Of a stretch of DNA of 22,308 nucleotides, positions 1 through 7,750 are shown one piece after another. The position numbers and the translations under genes are program-made. How positions within the stretch are numbered: position 1 is the stretch's first letter; each line of letters opens with the position of its first letter. Location: NCBI GenBank assembly GCA_003557965.1, contig PWND01000170.1, positions 1 to 22,308 on the forward strand, written 5' to 3'. The stretch is from Bacteroidales bacterium (GTDB taxonomy: Bacteria > Bacteroidota > Bacteroidia > Bacteroidales > UBA7960). The notes beneath the pieces were generated by a model. It was not told where the DNA came from, made no database searches, and saw only the letters and a list, made by a program, of their open reading frames with translations.

Positions 1-543
1 TCTGTGAGACGAATATTTGAATTTTATTCTTTGTTCTTTCCATGTAGCTTGCTGTCCTGCAAAGGTTAATGCCCCAATAGTATTTGCAATGATATCCCCG
101 TAGGAAGCACCCCATTCTGCTGAAAAACCGTCAAAAACTTCGATTGTAGATATGGCTACCCAACTTGATATACTTCCCCATAAATTTGCCTGCCTGTTGC
201 TCATCCCCGTCCACTTAAATACTTTATAACTTAACCCACTCAAATAATAAGTAGAAGTTACATGGCCCATTTTATCCATCTGTAGCCAGTCAGCATTATC
301 ATTATGAAAGTGAAAAGATGAGCGGGGGTAATTTCTGTACCATGCATAATCAAGCAAAATAAAGGTTGTAGTATATCCTGCTGCCATAGATGAACCGGCA
401 ATTAGCAGCCTGTTCCTGTCAATTTCACTTTGGTTATTATAGTTTTCGCTATTTCCTGCAGCAGTTAACGAGGTATTTAACAGCAGAATAAAACCAATGA
501 TAAATTTTAAAAATTTGAGATTATTTTTCCATAATCGTATCAT
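1..543 (-). CDS. DUF2279 family protein (partial, runs off left edge)
   Basis: The reading frame is open from an ATG at 543-541 to the window edge, giving 181 codons without a stop. The N-terminus is a likely signal peptide: basic residues (MIRLWKNLKFLK), then the hydrophobic stretch FIIGFILLLNTSLTAAG. The rest contains the pattern typical of DUF2279 (YfiM-like) envelope proteins: YPRSSFHFHND, then WLQMDKMGH, then IEVFDGFSAEWGAS-GD, then a W-x-EQR near the end of the visible part. The start overlaps the 3' end of the upstream phosphohexomutase by 23 nt, so the two are probably translationally coupled. Function is unknown; export to the periplasm or outer membrane is inferred. The extreme C-terminus lies outside the window. 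The family assignment rests on remembered motifs. Confidence 0.75.
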   Translation of the reverse strand, partial: MIRLWKNNLKFLKFIIGFILLLNTSLTAAGNSENYNNQSEIDRNRLLIAGSSMAAGYTTTFILLDYAWYRNYPRSSFHFHNDNADWLQMDKMGHVTSTYYLSGLSYKVFKWTGMSNRQANLWGSISSWVAISTIEVFDGFSAEWGASYGDIIANTIGALTFAGQQATWKEQRIKFKYSSHR

Positions 544-1930
544 AACCTGCTTTTAAAATTGCCAAAGCATCTTCTTTAGTATAAGATTCAGCGTAAGTTC
601 TTAATACCGGTTCTGTTCCTGATGGACGAATCATTAGCCATTCATCGTCATTAAAATAAAATTTAAAACCATCAAGAGTTTCGATATTTTTTACTTTATA
701 CTTACCGAAGCTTTTATATATACCTTTTTCGCAGTTTTTTATGATCCTTTGCTTGTCTTCTTCCTGAATTCTAAGGTCAGATCTTTCAAAAGCAAAAGCA
801 CCTGTTAGTTTGTAAATCTCATCAATAACATCCTGTAAGCTTTTACCGGATTTTGCAAGAAATTCCCAAATCAAAATGCCGTTGTATATTCCGTCACGCT
901 CAGGAATATGGCCGGCAACAGCAATGCCTCCTGATTCTTCGCCTCCCACCAATATGTTTTCATTTAGCATAAGGCCACATATATGTTTAAAACCGATTTT
1001 AACTATTTCAAGAGGTAAATTATAGAGTTTGCAAAGTTTTTTAATTTTCTGTGTAGATGAAAATCCTGTTGCTACTTTTCCGTCTAATCCCTTATGCTTA
1101 TTCAGGTAATGAATAAGTATAAGCAAAGTATGGTGAGAGTCTATATAATCTCCTTTTTTGTTAAATAGAGCAATACGGTCAGCATCCCCGTCAACGGCCA
1201 GGCCACAGTCAATATCTTCTGCGAGCTTAATTGTTTCTGCCATTTCACCTAAATTCCTGAGTAGTGGCTCTGGCGGAATGTAGTCAAAAAGTGGGTTATG
1301 CTCGCAATGCAATAGAGTTATATCAGGGAAAAGCCTTCTCATAACACTTTGTCCGGAGCCATACATTGCGTCAAAAGCAAAATTCATCTCTGAATTTCTT
1401 ATAAGGTCAAGGTCAAACTTCTCTTCAAGATAATCGCAGTACATTTTTTCAAGGTCAACATATTCAAGCATGCCTTTTTTTTCAAACTCTTCCAAAGATA
1501 TGTTATTAGTATCATGGATGCTTTTATCCGGTATCAGCTTTTCTACGTCATGAATATCATTTTCCATTAAAGGCCCGCCATAATGGCCTTTTAACTTGTA
1601 TCCGTTATCTGTGTATGGATTGTGGCTGGCTGTGATGATAACACCTAAGCCTGTTTCCAGCTTAAGTGCCCCCATTGATATCATTGGTGTGGTAACAAAA
1701 CCTTTTGTTAAAAATACTTTGATATTGTTTTTCAGGAATATTTTTGCTGCTGCTTCAGCAAATAAAGGCCCGCCAAAGCGACAATCATGCCCAATAACTA
1801 CAGATAGTTTATCATTTTTTTCTATTAACCATTTTGATGCACCTTCACTAATGCGGGCAACATTTTCTACAGTAAAATCTTTTGCAATTACTGACCGCCA
1901 CCCATCAGTGCCGAATTTTATTTTAGTCAT
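521..1930 (-). CDS. Phosphoglucomutase/phosphomannomutase (alpha-D-phosphohexomutase family)
   Basis: This is a cytoplasmic enzyme that interconverts hexose 1-phosphate and 6-phosphate, feeding glycan and cell-wall precursor synthesis. At 469 aa it is full length for the family. All four active-site elements are present: the phosphoserine loop TASHNP (Ser102), the metal loop DGDADR (Asp247, Asp249, Asp251), the sugar-specificity loop GGEESGG (329-335) and the phosphate-binding loop RPSGTEP (435-441). The N-terminus (FGTDGWR) is also typical. EESGG fits glucose/mannose phosphates, but substrate preference cannot be fixed from sequence. It lies 61 nt downstream of mltG and overlaps the DUF2279 gene by 23 nt, so it probably belongs to the minus-strand operon. 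Confidence 0.93.
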   Translation of the reverse strand: MTKIKFGTDGWRSVIAKDFTVENVARISEGASKWLIEKNDKLSVVIGHDCRFGGPLFAEAAAKIFLKNNIKVFLTKGFVTTPMISMGALKLETGLGVIITASHNPYTDNGYKLKGHYGGPLMENDIHDVEKLIPDKSIHDTNNISLEEFEKKGMLEYVDLEKMYCDYLEEKFDLDLIRNSEMNFAFDAMYGSGQSVMRRLFPDITLLHCEHNPLFDYIPPEPLLRNLGEMAETIKLAEDIDCGLAVDGDADRIALFNKKGDYIDSHHTLLILIHYLNKHKGLDGKVATGFSSTQKIKKLCKLYNLPLEIVKIGFKHICGLMLNENILVGGEESGGIAVAGHIPERDGIYNGILIWEFLAKSGKSLQDVIDEIYKLTGAFAFERSDLRIQEEDKQRIIKNCEKGIYKSFGKYKVKNIETLDGFKFYFNDDEWLMIRPSGTEPVLRTYAESYTKEDALAILKAGYDTIMEK

Positions 1931-1991
1931 AATATGTTTTTAAAGGATTTGGAAATTCAAAGATAAACATCACTTTTGAGAAAAATAACAA

Positions 1992-3062
1992 TTACCTCAT
2001 AATATTTCTTCTGTTTAACTCTTGCTGATACCTTCGGGCATTAATAAGATGCTGCTGTAATGTGCGGGCAAATGTGTGATAACCACTAAAGTCATCTTTT
2101 GCACAAAAATAAAGATAATCGTGGTTGTCATAATTCAATACATGGTCAATGGCAACAGGAGATGGCAAGCTAATAGGCCCTGGTGGTAATCCCCTGTACC
2201 TGTAGGTGTTGTATGGAGAATCAATTTCCTTATGCTTATTTAACACGCGTCTTATTGAAAAATCTCCATGTGCAAATACTACTGTTGGGTCAGCTTGAAG
2301 AGGCATTCCACGCCTGATACGGTTTATAAAAACACCTGCTATTTTGTGCATCTCATCCGTTTTTGTTGTTTCCTGCTGAACAATAGAGGCGAGAATCCCA
2401 ACTTCAACAGGAGTCATATTCATGCTTTTGGCTTTTTGCAGCCTGTTGTCATTCCAAAACCTACTGTATTCATTGTGCATGCGCTTTAATAGCTGCTCAG
2501 CAGATGTGTTCCAGAACATTTCGTATGTGTTTGGCAAAAACAATAAAGCAGCGGTTTCTTTTGACAGGCCGTACCTTTGCAGGACAACTTCATTATTAAG
2601 CAAGCTTATTATTTCTATAGAATCTGCTTCTATTCGTTTGGAAATATGCCCTGCTAATTGTTCTTTGGTGCGTATATTTGAAAATGTAAGATTAATTGGC
2701 TCTTGTGCACCCGACCTTAATAAATTTACAAACTCATTATTACTCATGCCACTCTCAATCCTATAACGGCCGGGACGAACATTATTTGGGTAATTTTTCC
2801 TTTCTGCAACCCAGGTAAAAGTTGTCCAGTTAACTACAAAATTTTTATTTCGTAAAATATCTTTTGCATCTTTATAAGTGCTGCCGGTTGGAATATGCAG
2901 GTAAGCATAATCTAATTGTCCCGTATCAATATTTGGCTTAAAAATGTATGTATATGCAAAATAGCCTGATACTACAATAAATATAAGAATAATGCTTAAT
3001 GCCCATTTTATTATTTTGGAAAAAATGCTGCTCTTCTTTTTCCCTGAATTTTCTTTGCTCAT
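1992..3062 (-). CDS. mltG: Endolytic murein transglycosylase MltG
   Basis: MltG is an inner-membrane lytic transglycosylase (YceG-like family) that cleaves nascent peptidoglycan and is thought to set glycan strand length. The 356-aa protein has a basic N-terminus and one membrane anchor (about 17-38), then a periplasmic domain. The catalytic motif is ASIVQQET, with Glu231 at the position of the family's catalytic glutamate. It is followed by the conserved FINR (245-248), L-QADPTV (255-261), YNTYRYRGLPPGPI (284-297) and the C-terminal YLYFCAK...G-H-F motif. Length and motif order match the family. It sits between a GNAT gene (67 nt) and the phosphohexomutase (61 nt), so a shared envelope-growth transcript is plausible. 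Confidence 0.93.
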   Translation of the reverse strand: MSKENSGKKKSSIFSKIIKWALSIILIFIVVSGYFAYTYIFKPNIDTGQLDYAYLHIPTGSTYKDAKDILRNKNFVVNWTTFTWVAERKNYPNNVRPGRYRIESGMSNNEFVNLLRSGAQEPINLTFSNIRTKEQLAGHISKRIEADSIEIISLLNNEVVLQRYGLSKETAALLFLPNTYEMFWNTSAEQLLKRMHNEYSRFWNDNRLQKAKSMNMTPVEVGILASIVQQETTKTDEMHKIAGVFINRIRRGMPLQADPTVVFAHGDFSIRRVLNKHKEIDSPYNTYRYRGLPPGPISLPSPVAIDHVLNYDNHDYLYFCAKDDFSGYHTFARTLQQHLINARRYQQELNRRNIMR

Positions 3063-3129
3063 TAATTTATATTAACTATTATGAACTAAATAAAAACTAT
3101 TAATTGAGGAATTTGTATAATTACAATAA

Positions 3130-3648
3130 TTATAAAAAAAGTTGCAAGAAATACTCATCCTTATACCCCTCGCTGGTCCGATGCCATTTCTTTTTGGTTC
3201 CGGACACCTCAAAACCTTTATCTTTAAACAACTTTAAGCTTAATTTATTGTCTTCTTCAATATTGCAAAATAGTTGATTTAAGAATAATGCATTTTTAGC
3301 GTAATCAATTATTACATCCAGTGCCTCTGAGGCATATCCTTTCTTCCTTTCTTTTGTAATTATCAATATTCCAATTCCGGCTCTAAGGTGCTTAGGCTCA
3401 AATTCAAAAAGGTCTAAAGCTCCAACCATTTTTTTCCTTTTTGTTTCTATTATAAGCCTGAGTTGTTTCTCTGAATATATATCGTTATGGCTGTTTATTA
3501 TATATTGTTCTAGGTAATATTTGGAGTATGGTGAGTTTGTGTTGCTCACATTCCAAATATCAGGGTTGTTTTCAACCTCAAACAAAAAGCTTACATCACT
3601 TGGCTCTAATGCTCTTAATTGAATTTTGCTGCCGGTTAATGGTTTCAT
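3130..3648 (-). CDS. GNAT family N-acetyltransferase (RimJ/RimL-like)
   Basis: This 172-aa protein has the single-domain layout of RimJ/RimL/SpeG-type acetyltransferases, which transfer an acetyl group from acetyl-CoA to an amine. Its N-terminus (LRALEPSDVSFLFEVENN) is the usual first strand and helix. The acetyl-CoA pyrophosphate loop is RKKGYASEAL (101-110), with Gly104 and Ala106. A later N-x-x-S-L-x-L-F-x-x-x-G-F segment is the typical final helix and turn. The substrate cannot be inferred. It lies 27 nt downstream of the BlaI-like gene and 67 nt upstream of mltG. Confidence 0.88.
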   Translation of the reverse strand: MKPLTGSKIQLRALEPSDVSFLFEVENNPDIWNVSNTNSPYSKYYLEQYIINSHNDIYSEKQLRLIIETKRKKMVGALDLFEFEPKHLRAGIGILIITKERKKGYASEALDVIIDYAKNALFLNQLFCNIEEDNKLSLKLFKDKGFEVSGTKKKWHRTSEGYKDEYFLQLFL

Positions 3649-3675
3649 TCTATTATGTTTTTAAAAATCAATAGT

Positions 3676-4053
3676 TTATAAATTGCTTTGTTTCCTGATT
3701 TCATCTTCAATAATATTACGCACTTCTTCAAGCTCTGATATTGACAGGCTTTTTTCATGTGATAAAAAATATACCATTTGCCTTATAGAGTTTCCGAAGT
3801 ATTTTGATAATATATTTTTCATTAAAAGCCTTGTATAAATTTGCTTATCAATCAATGGGTGGTAAAGATATGTTTTACCTTTTGCTTCGTGCCCGACAAA
3901 GCCTTTTTTTTCCAGAATTCTTACAATTGTGGATATTGTAGTGTATTTGGGATGGGGCTCGCGGTAATGCTTAATAATCTCTTTTATGCTCCCGGATTTA
4001 AGATCCCAAAGAATCTGCATAACTTGTTCTTCAGCTTTGGTTAGCTCTTTCAT
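3676..4053 (-). CDS. BlaI/MecI/CopY-family transcriptional repressor
   Basis: This is a 125-aa winged-helix repressor with a C-terminal dimerisation helix, the size and layout of BlaI/MecI proteins. The N-terminus (LTKAEEQVMQILW) and the recognition-helix region PKYTTISTIVRILEKKGF are close to the family pattern, followed by KGKTYLYHPLI in the wing. Family members bind operators upstream of their own gene and are inactivated by proteolysis triggered by a BlaR1/MecR1 (M56) membrane sensor. No M56 peptidase gene lies beside it; the neighbours are ParA (33 nt upstream) and GNAT (27 nt downstream). How it senses a signal is therefore unclear. The sensor may be elsewhere in the genome. Confidence 0.92.
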   Translation of the reverse strand: MKELTKAEEQVMQILWDLKSGSIKEIIKHYREPHPKYTTISTIVRILEKKGFVGHEAKGKTYLYHPLIDKQIYTRLLMKNILSKYFGNSIRQMVYFLSHEKSLSISELEEVRNIIEDEIRKQSNL

Positions 4054-4086
4054 TATTAATCAGATTATCTGGCTTAGTTTTCAATA

Positions 4087-4848
4087 TTATGAGTTTAAGG
4101 CTTTTTCTCGTTTCAGATATTCTTTGGTAAATTTAAAATAATCATCAGCGCCATTGCTGTTTTTTTGATACCTGAAAATATCTAACCCGGAATTCGGAGC
4201 TTCAGCCAATGCAACATTACTTCGGATTTTTGTGTCATAAACTTTTTTGCCAAAATGACTTTCTATAGTTTCATATACATATCTGTTAAGGACTTTTCTT
4301 TTATCAAATTGTGTTATAAAAATACCACTGATCTTTAGGTTTTTGTTTAACCTTTTTTTGATTTTTTCGACCAACCCTAACAGTTTGCCTATTCCCTGCA
4401 GAGCAAGATACTCAGCCTGCATTGGGATTAAAACTTCATCGGCAGCCGTAAAAGCGTTTATTGTTAACAATCCGAGTGAAGGAGGACAGTCAATTATTAT
4501 ATAATCATAATTATCCCGAATATCTTCTATCGCTTCAATAAGTATATATTCTCTTCCGGCTTCTGATGCTAATTCTATTTCCGCAGCACTTAATGCACTT
4601 ACGGCAGGAATAACATGAAAGTTTTTAAAAAGATTTATTGGCTTTGCTTCGCATTCTCCTTTTAATAAAGAATAAATGTCACATGAGGTGTTGTTGATAT
4701 CCAGGCTTTGTGTCAGGTTAGTTTGAGCATCAAAATCAATTAACAGAACTTTCTTTTTGCTTTTTGCCAGACCTGCTCCAAAATTAATGGCCGAAGTGGT
4801 TTTGCCTACACCTCCTTTGTGATTACTGATTGCAATAACTTTTCCCAT
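4087..4848 (-). CDS. ParA/Soj-family P-loop ATPase, no adjacent ParB
   Basis: This is a 253-aa ParA-type ATPase. It has the deviant Walker A motif KGGVGKTT (residues 10-17, signature Lys11), the A' motif LLIDFDAQTN and the Walker B motif YIIIDCPPSLG. Family members bind DNA non-specifically as ATP dimers and position chromosomes, plasmids or protein clusters with a partner that stimulates the ATPase. No parB or centromere-like repeat cluster is visible nearby. That is unlike the usual chromosomal parAB pair, so this may be a second, cargo-positioning or plasmid-derived ParA. A weak Shine-Dalgarno-like AAAGGA precedes the ATG. It is the first gene of the apparent operon running left through BlaI, GNAT and mltG. 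Confidence 0.9.
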   Translation of the reverse strand: MGKVIAISNHKGGVGKTTSAINFGAGLAKSKKKVLLIDFDAQTNLTQSLDINNTSCDIYSLLKGECEAKPINLFKNFHVIPAVSALSAAEIELASEAGREYILIEAIEDIRDNYDYIIIDCPPSLGLLTINAFTAADEVLIPMQAEYLALQGIGKLLGLVEKIKKRLNKNLKISGIFITQFDKRKVLNRYVYETIESHFGKKVYDTKIRSNVALAEAPNSGLDIFRYQKNSNGADDYFKFTKEYLKREKALNS

Positions 4849-5006
4849 GATATTTCCTTTTTTTGTAAATCATTGTTATGCAATAATATGAATTTTCCTG
4901 CAATTTTTTATCAGATTTTTAAAAATATATATGTCGCAATTAGATGGCTATGTTATATTTAGCCAATAAGAGATTTAATATTGGCACATGGCAATTTAAA
5001 AATTTC

Positions 5007-5582
5007 TTACCACTTGATTATATATGTGGATGTTTTTCCACCGGATTTCCTGTTTTCAACACTATTGTCTGTAGTAACTTCTGCTGCAGGATTAAATTTA
5101 TGATCCATAGCAGTTATTATGCCTTTGTCAAATTCGCAGGGATATGGGTTGTCTCCAATTATTTTTGCAGAATTTGGACTTAATTTCTCAAAAAAATAAT
5201 GGCCTATGCCTTCCTGCATTTCTCCTGTTTCATTGTTATACATTGGGTCCTTGCCGTTTTTGGAATGATTTAAGTGGTAGGCAATATCTATTGCCTGTAA
5301 TCCTTCTTCAATGCCGGCAATTTTTGGGGGAAAATCAGCACTATCAGGAATTGCAACACCAATATCAAAAAGTGTGGCATCCCCAATTTCATCTGCAATG
5401 TTTTTGAAAGCATCTAACCAGGCTTGCATTGGGTACCAGTTGTTTTCAACAATATCTTTCAGCCCGTAATCAGCAAGTATTTCCAACCCAAGTTCTTTGT
5501 ATCTGCCCATCCCATTTGCAAAAGAAAGTATGGTTTGGCCATTAACAAATATCCCCTTTTCAAATGCTTTATATTGTGCCAT
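5007..5582 (-). CDS. Conserved protein of uncertain family (possible 4VR/HNOB-like ligand-binding fold)
   Basis: This 191-aa soluble protein has no signal peptide or membrane segment. Visible features are the N-terminal FEKGIFVNGQTILSFANGMG, an aromatic-rich YPMQAWLDAFKNIADEIG, then FPPKIAGIEEGL and the late NPYPCEFDKGI. The C-terminus ends G-G-K-T-S-T-Y-I-I-K-W. I recognise the overall pattern as that of a conserved hypothetical family. The C-terminal G...(C)TY.I.W arrangement resembles small-molecule-binding V4R/heme-NO-binding type domains, but that link is weak inference. The only Cys in the core is in NPYPCEF. It is divergent from the flavin oxidoreductase gene at 5823 and lies 158 nt upstream of the ParA gene. 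No function is claimed. Confidence 0.7.
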   Translation of the reverse strand: MAQYKAFEKGIFVNGQTILSFANGMGRYKELGLEILADYGLKDIVENNWYPMQAWLDAFKNIADEIGDATLFDIGVAIPDSADFPPKIAGIEEGLQAIDIAYHLNHSKNGKDPMYNNETGEMQEGIGHYFFEKLSPNSAKIIGDNPYPCEFDKGIITAMDHKFNPAAEVTTDNSVENRKSGGKTSTYIIKW

Positions 5583-5773
5583 AGTTTTTTTGTTTTTAAA
5601 GATCAGGTTTAGTGTTTAAAAACCGAAAATATTTTTAAAAATAATAATGATTATTTTATTATAAAAATATTACCGCCTTTATTTTTTTCGTAATGTTTTA
5701 AATGATTGATTAATACCTCAAACAGCAAAGCAATACATCAGAAAAAAAAGATTAATAATAAAGTCTATTCACA

Positions 5774-5781
5774 TATCTTTG
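5774..5781 (+). promoter_or_regulatory. Bacteroidota -7 box upstream of the 5823 gene
   Basis: TATCTTTG is an exact match to the Bacteroidota -7 consensus TAnnTTTG and ends 41 nt before the ATG at 5823. No good TTTG was found at the expected distance upstream, so only the -7 element is called. It would drive the 5823-8242 operon. Confidence 0.55.
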
Positions 5782-5822
5782 CATTATAGAATGTTTTAAA
5801 TTGTATAAAAAAGCTATACATT

Positions 5823-6284
5823 ATGAAAAATCCCGTTTTTACTGATCTTGAAAGAATAAAGTATATTATTGACAGATGTGATGTTTGTTTTTTGGGCATG
5901 TCTGAAAAAAACAATGAACCATACGTGTTGCCATTTAACTTCGGGTATGAAGATAATATAATCTACTTTCACACAGGCCCGGGAGGGAAAAAACTGGAAA
6001 TACTGAAAGATAATCCAAAGGTATGTGTGAGTTTCAGCACAGACCATAAGCTGTTTTTTCGTCATGAGCAAGTTGCATGTAGTTATGGAATGCACTACAG
6101 AAGTGTTATTGCATACGGGAAAGTTGAATTTATTGAAGATTATGATGAAAAAATTAAGTGCATGAATATTATAATGCGTAAATATACCGGCAAGGATTTT
6201 CCATATAATGCCCCTGCTATAAATAACCTTATAATTTTTAAACTAAATGTTGAAAAAATTGAAGGTACAGAATTAGGATACTAA
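5823..6284 (+). CDS. Pyridoxamine 5'-phosphate oxidase-like flavin split-barrel protein (NimA-like)
   Basis: This 153-aa protein fits the FMN-binding split-barrel family that includes NimA-type nitroimidazole reductases and heme-utilisation relatives (Pyridox_ox_2 type). Diagnostic parts are the N-terminal DVCFLGMSEKNNEPYVLPFNFGYED, then the YFHTGPGGKKLEILKDNPKVCVSF segment that forms the flavin-binding barrel edge, then SVIAYGKVEFIED and a C-terminal strand IFKLNVEKIEG. Members are cytoplasmic dimers that use a reduced flavin. The substrate here is unknown. It is the first gene of a three-gene operon, with 21 nt before the repeat protein. Nitroimidazole resistance should not be assumed. Confidence 0.87.
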   Translation: MKNPVFTDLERIKYIIDRCDVCFLGMSEKNNEPYVLPFNFGYEDNIIYFHTGPGGKKLEILKDNPKVCVSFSTDHKLFFRHEQVACSYGMHYRSVIAYGKVEFIEDYDEKIKCMNIIMRKYTGKDFPYNAPAINNLIIFKLNVEKIEGTELGY

Positions 6285-6305
6285 AATTAATAAAAGCATT
6301 TTTTC

Positions 6306-7742
6306 ATGAATGAAAACTATTTTTCATTAAAAGAAAAACTTGATACTGCTTACCGCCAAACCAGTGCTTCTAATTTTCGAGAGGTTAAGCAACAACTTAT
6401 TGAGCTGAGAAAACTTTTTCATAAAGCAGAGTTAAACTATGATGAAAGAAAAGAATTGAACTCATTATTTAATCAGTGTTTCGATAAGGTTAATTCATTA
6501 TTTGAGGAGGAAAAGGAAGAGTTTGAAAAAGCAGCTTTTGAAAATCAGCAGAGGCTTACTCCTAAGGTAGAAGAAGCATTGATTAATGCGAAGTATGCTG
6601 AAGATGAAGACTTAAGTGATGCATGGAATTTTTGTATTGAAGTTCAAAAAGAATTCAAAGGCATAAAGCTTGTTAAAGAAGTAAGAGAAAGCCTTTACTC
6701 ACAATTGCAAGAAGCATTTGATGAACTAAAAAGCAAAAGAGAAAAATCTAATGAAGAAAAAGAAAAAGCTTCTATATCAATAAAAGAGGACATTTTGCCA
6801 CAAATTGAAAAACTGGTTAGCTTAGCAGAAAGTGCCGAAAACATGTCGGATGTATGGGATAAGCTTATTAATGTTCAGCAGCAAGTAAAGGAAGCTGATT
6901 TAAGCTTTGGAGTCAGAAGAGAATTGATGGATAAGATTCAGGACGGGTTTACAATTTTAAAACTTAGAAAAGAAGAGCATAGGACTGAGTTTGAAGCTGA
7001 TGCTAAAGAAAATGTTGAATCTGTTGAATCAATGATTGAAAAAGGGGAGGAGATGGCAGCTAATTCGGAAAGCTTCAAGGAGGTTTTTGAATATTTAAAA
7101 AGTGTTCAGCATGCATTTAAAGAGCATAAGTTGCTTCAGGAAGACAGAGAAAAGCTTTACCGGAGGCTTCAGGATGCTTTTGAAACTATAAAGATCAGGC
7201 AGGATGAATATTTTACCAGGAAGAACCAGGAGTCAATACAAAATTACAACCGCCTTAAACCGATGGTTTTAAAAGCATTTGAAAGGGCTCAAACATCTAT
7301 GGAGTTTAAAAAAACAAGGGAGCATTTAAAACGTGTTCAGGCTGAATTTAAAGGAATTAAAATGAAACCGGAAGACAGGGAAGAGTTATACTCAAAACTG
7401 CAATCGGCATTTGATATTATAGGAAAAAGACAGGATGAATATTATGCTGCAAAAAAGGATAAAATTGAACTTCACATTAATTATCAAATATCGGATATTG
7501 ATTTAAAAATAGAAGCATTAAAAGATGAAATAGATAAGGACTTTGAATCAATAAACACATTGTCAGAAACGGATAGTAATCCCCTGATAAAAGACGATAC
7601 AGTAAAGCCTTCAGATGATATTAACAATCAAATTCAAATACTAAAAGCCTCGGCCTTAAGAAAGGAAAAAGAAATCGAAGAGCTTCTAAACATGAAAGAA
7701 TCTCTCAGCATTAAAAAAAATAAATGGGAAAATATTGATTAA
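6306..7742 (+). CDS. Helical repeat protein with five DUF349-like repeats
   Basis: This 478-aa, highly charged, helix-rich protein has no signal peptide or membrane segment. It contains five degenerate repeats at about residues 22-69, 102-148, 178-225, 256-303 and 332-379. Each fits the pattern VQ-x-x-F-K-x-x-x-L-x-x-x-x-RE-x-L-x-x-x-L-Q-x-A-F-x-x-I. The aligned arginines fall at 48, 127, 204, 281 and 358, a period of 79 then 77, 77 and 77 residues. The pattern resembles DUF349 repeats, although the usual Trp of the WK-x-IG motif is replaced by Phe or Val. A predicted coiled-coil tail follows (about 385-478). Function is unknown; a scaffolding or nucleic-acid-associated role would be speculation. 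It is the middle gene of a tight operon, with 21 nt upstream and 8 nt downstream. Confidence 0.8.
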   Translation: MNENYFSLKEKLDTAYRQTSASNFREVKQQLIELRKLFHKAELNYDERKELNSLFNQCFDKVNSLFEEEKEEFEKAAFENQQRLTPKVEEALINAKYAEDEDLSDAWNFCIEVQKEFKGIKLVKEVRESLYSQLQEAFDELKSKREKSNEEKEKASISIKEDILPQIEKLVSLAESAENMSDVWDKLINVQQQVKEADLSFGVRRELMDKIQDGFTILKLRKEEHRTEFEADAKENVESVESMIEKGEEMAANSESFKEVFEYLKSVQHAFKEHKLLQEDREKLYRRLQDAFETIKIRQDEYFTRKNQESIQNYNRLKPMVLKAFERAQTSMEFKKTREHLKRVQAEFKGIKMKPEDREELYSKLQSAFDIIGKRQDEYYAAKKDKIELHINYQISDIDLKIEALKDEIDKDFESINTLSETDSNPLIKDDTVKPSDDINNQIQILKASALRKEKEIEELLNMKESLSIKKNKWENID

Positions 7743-7750
7743 GTAGTTTA

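Noticed and set aside
1596..1943. Plus-strand open frame of 115 codons within the phosphohexomutase gene
   Set aside because: It lies entirely antisense to well-conserved phosphohexomutase motifs and resembles no known protein.
3676..4848. ParA plus BlaI as a toxin-antitoxin or plasmid-partition module
   Set aside because: There is no ParB, no centromere-like repeats, no toxin-like small gene and no mobile-element flank; the neighbours are chromosomal housekeeping genes.
4946..4964. Short hairpin GGCTA...TAGCC downstream of the 5007 gene as a terminator
   Set aside because: The stem is only 5 bp, the loop is 9 nt and there is no T run in the relevant direction.
5583..5822. Small RNA or riboswitch in the 240-nt divergent gap
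   Set aside because: Apart from the -7 box at 5774-5781 the region is low-complexity AT-rich DNA with no stable stem or known aptamer core that I could see.
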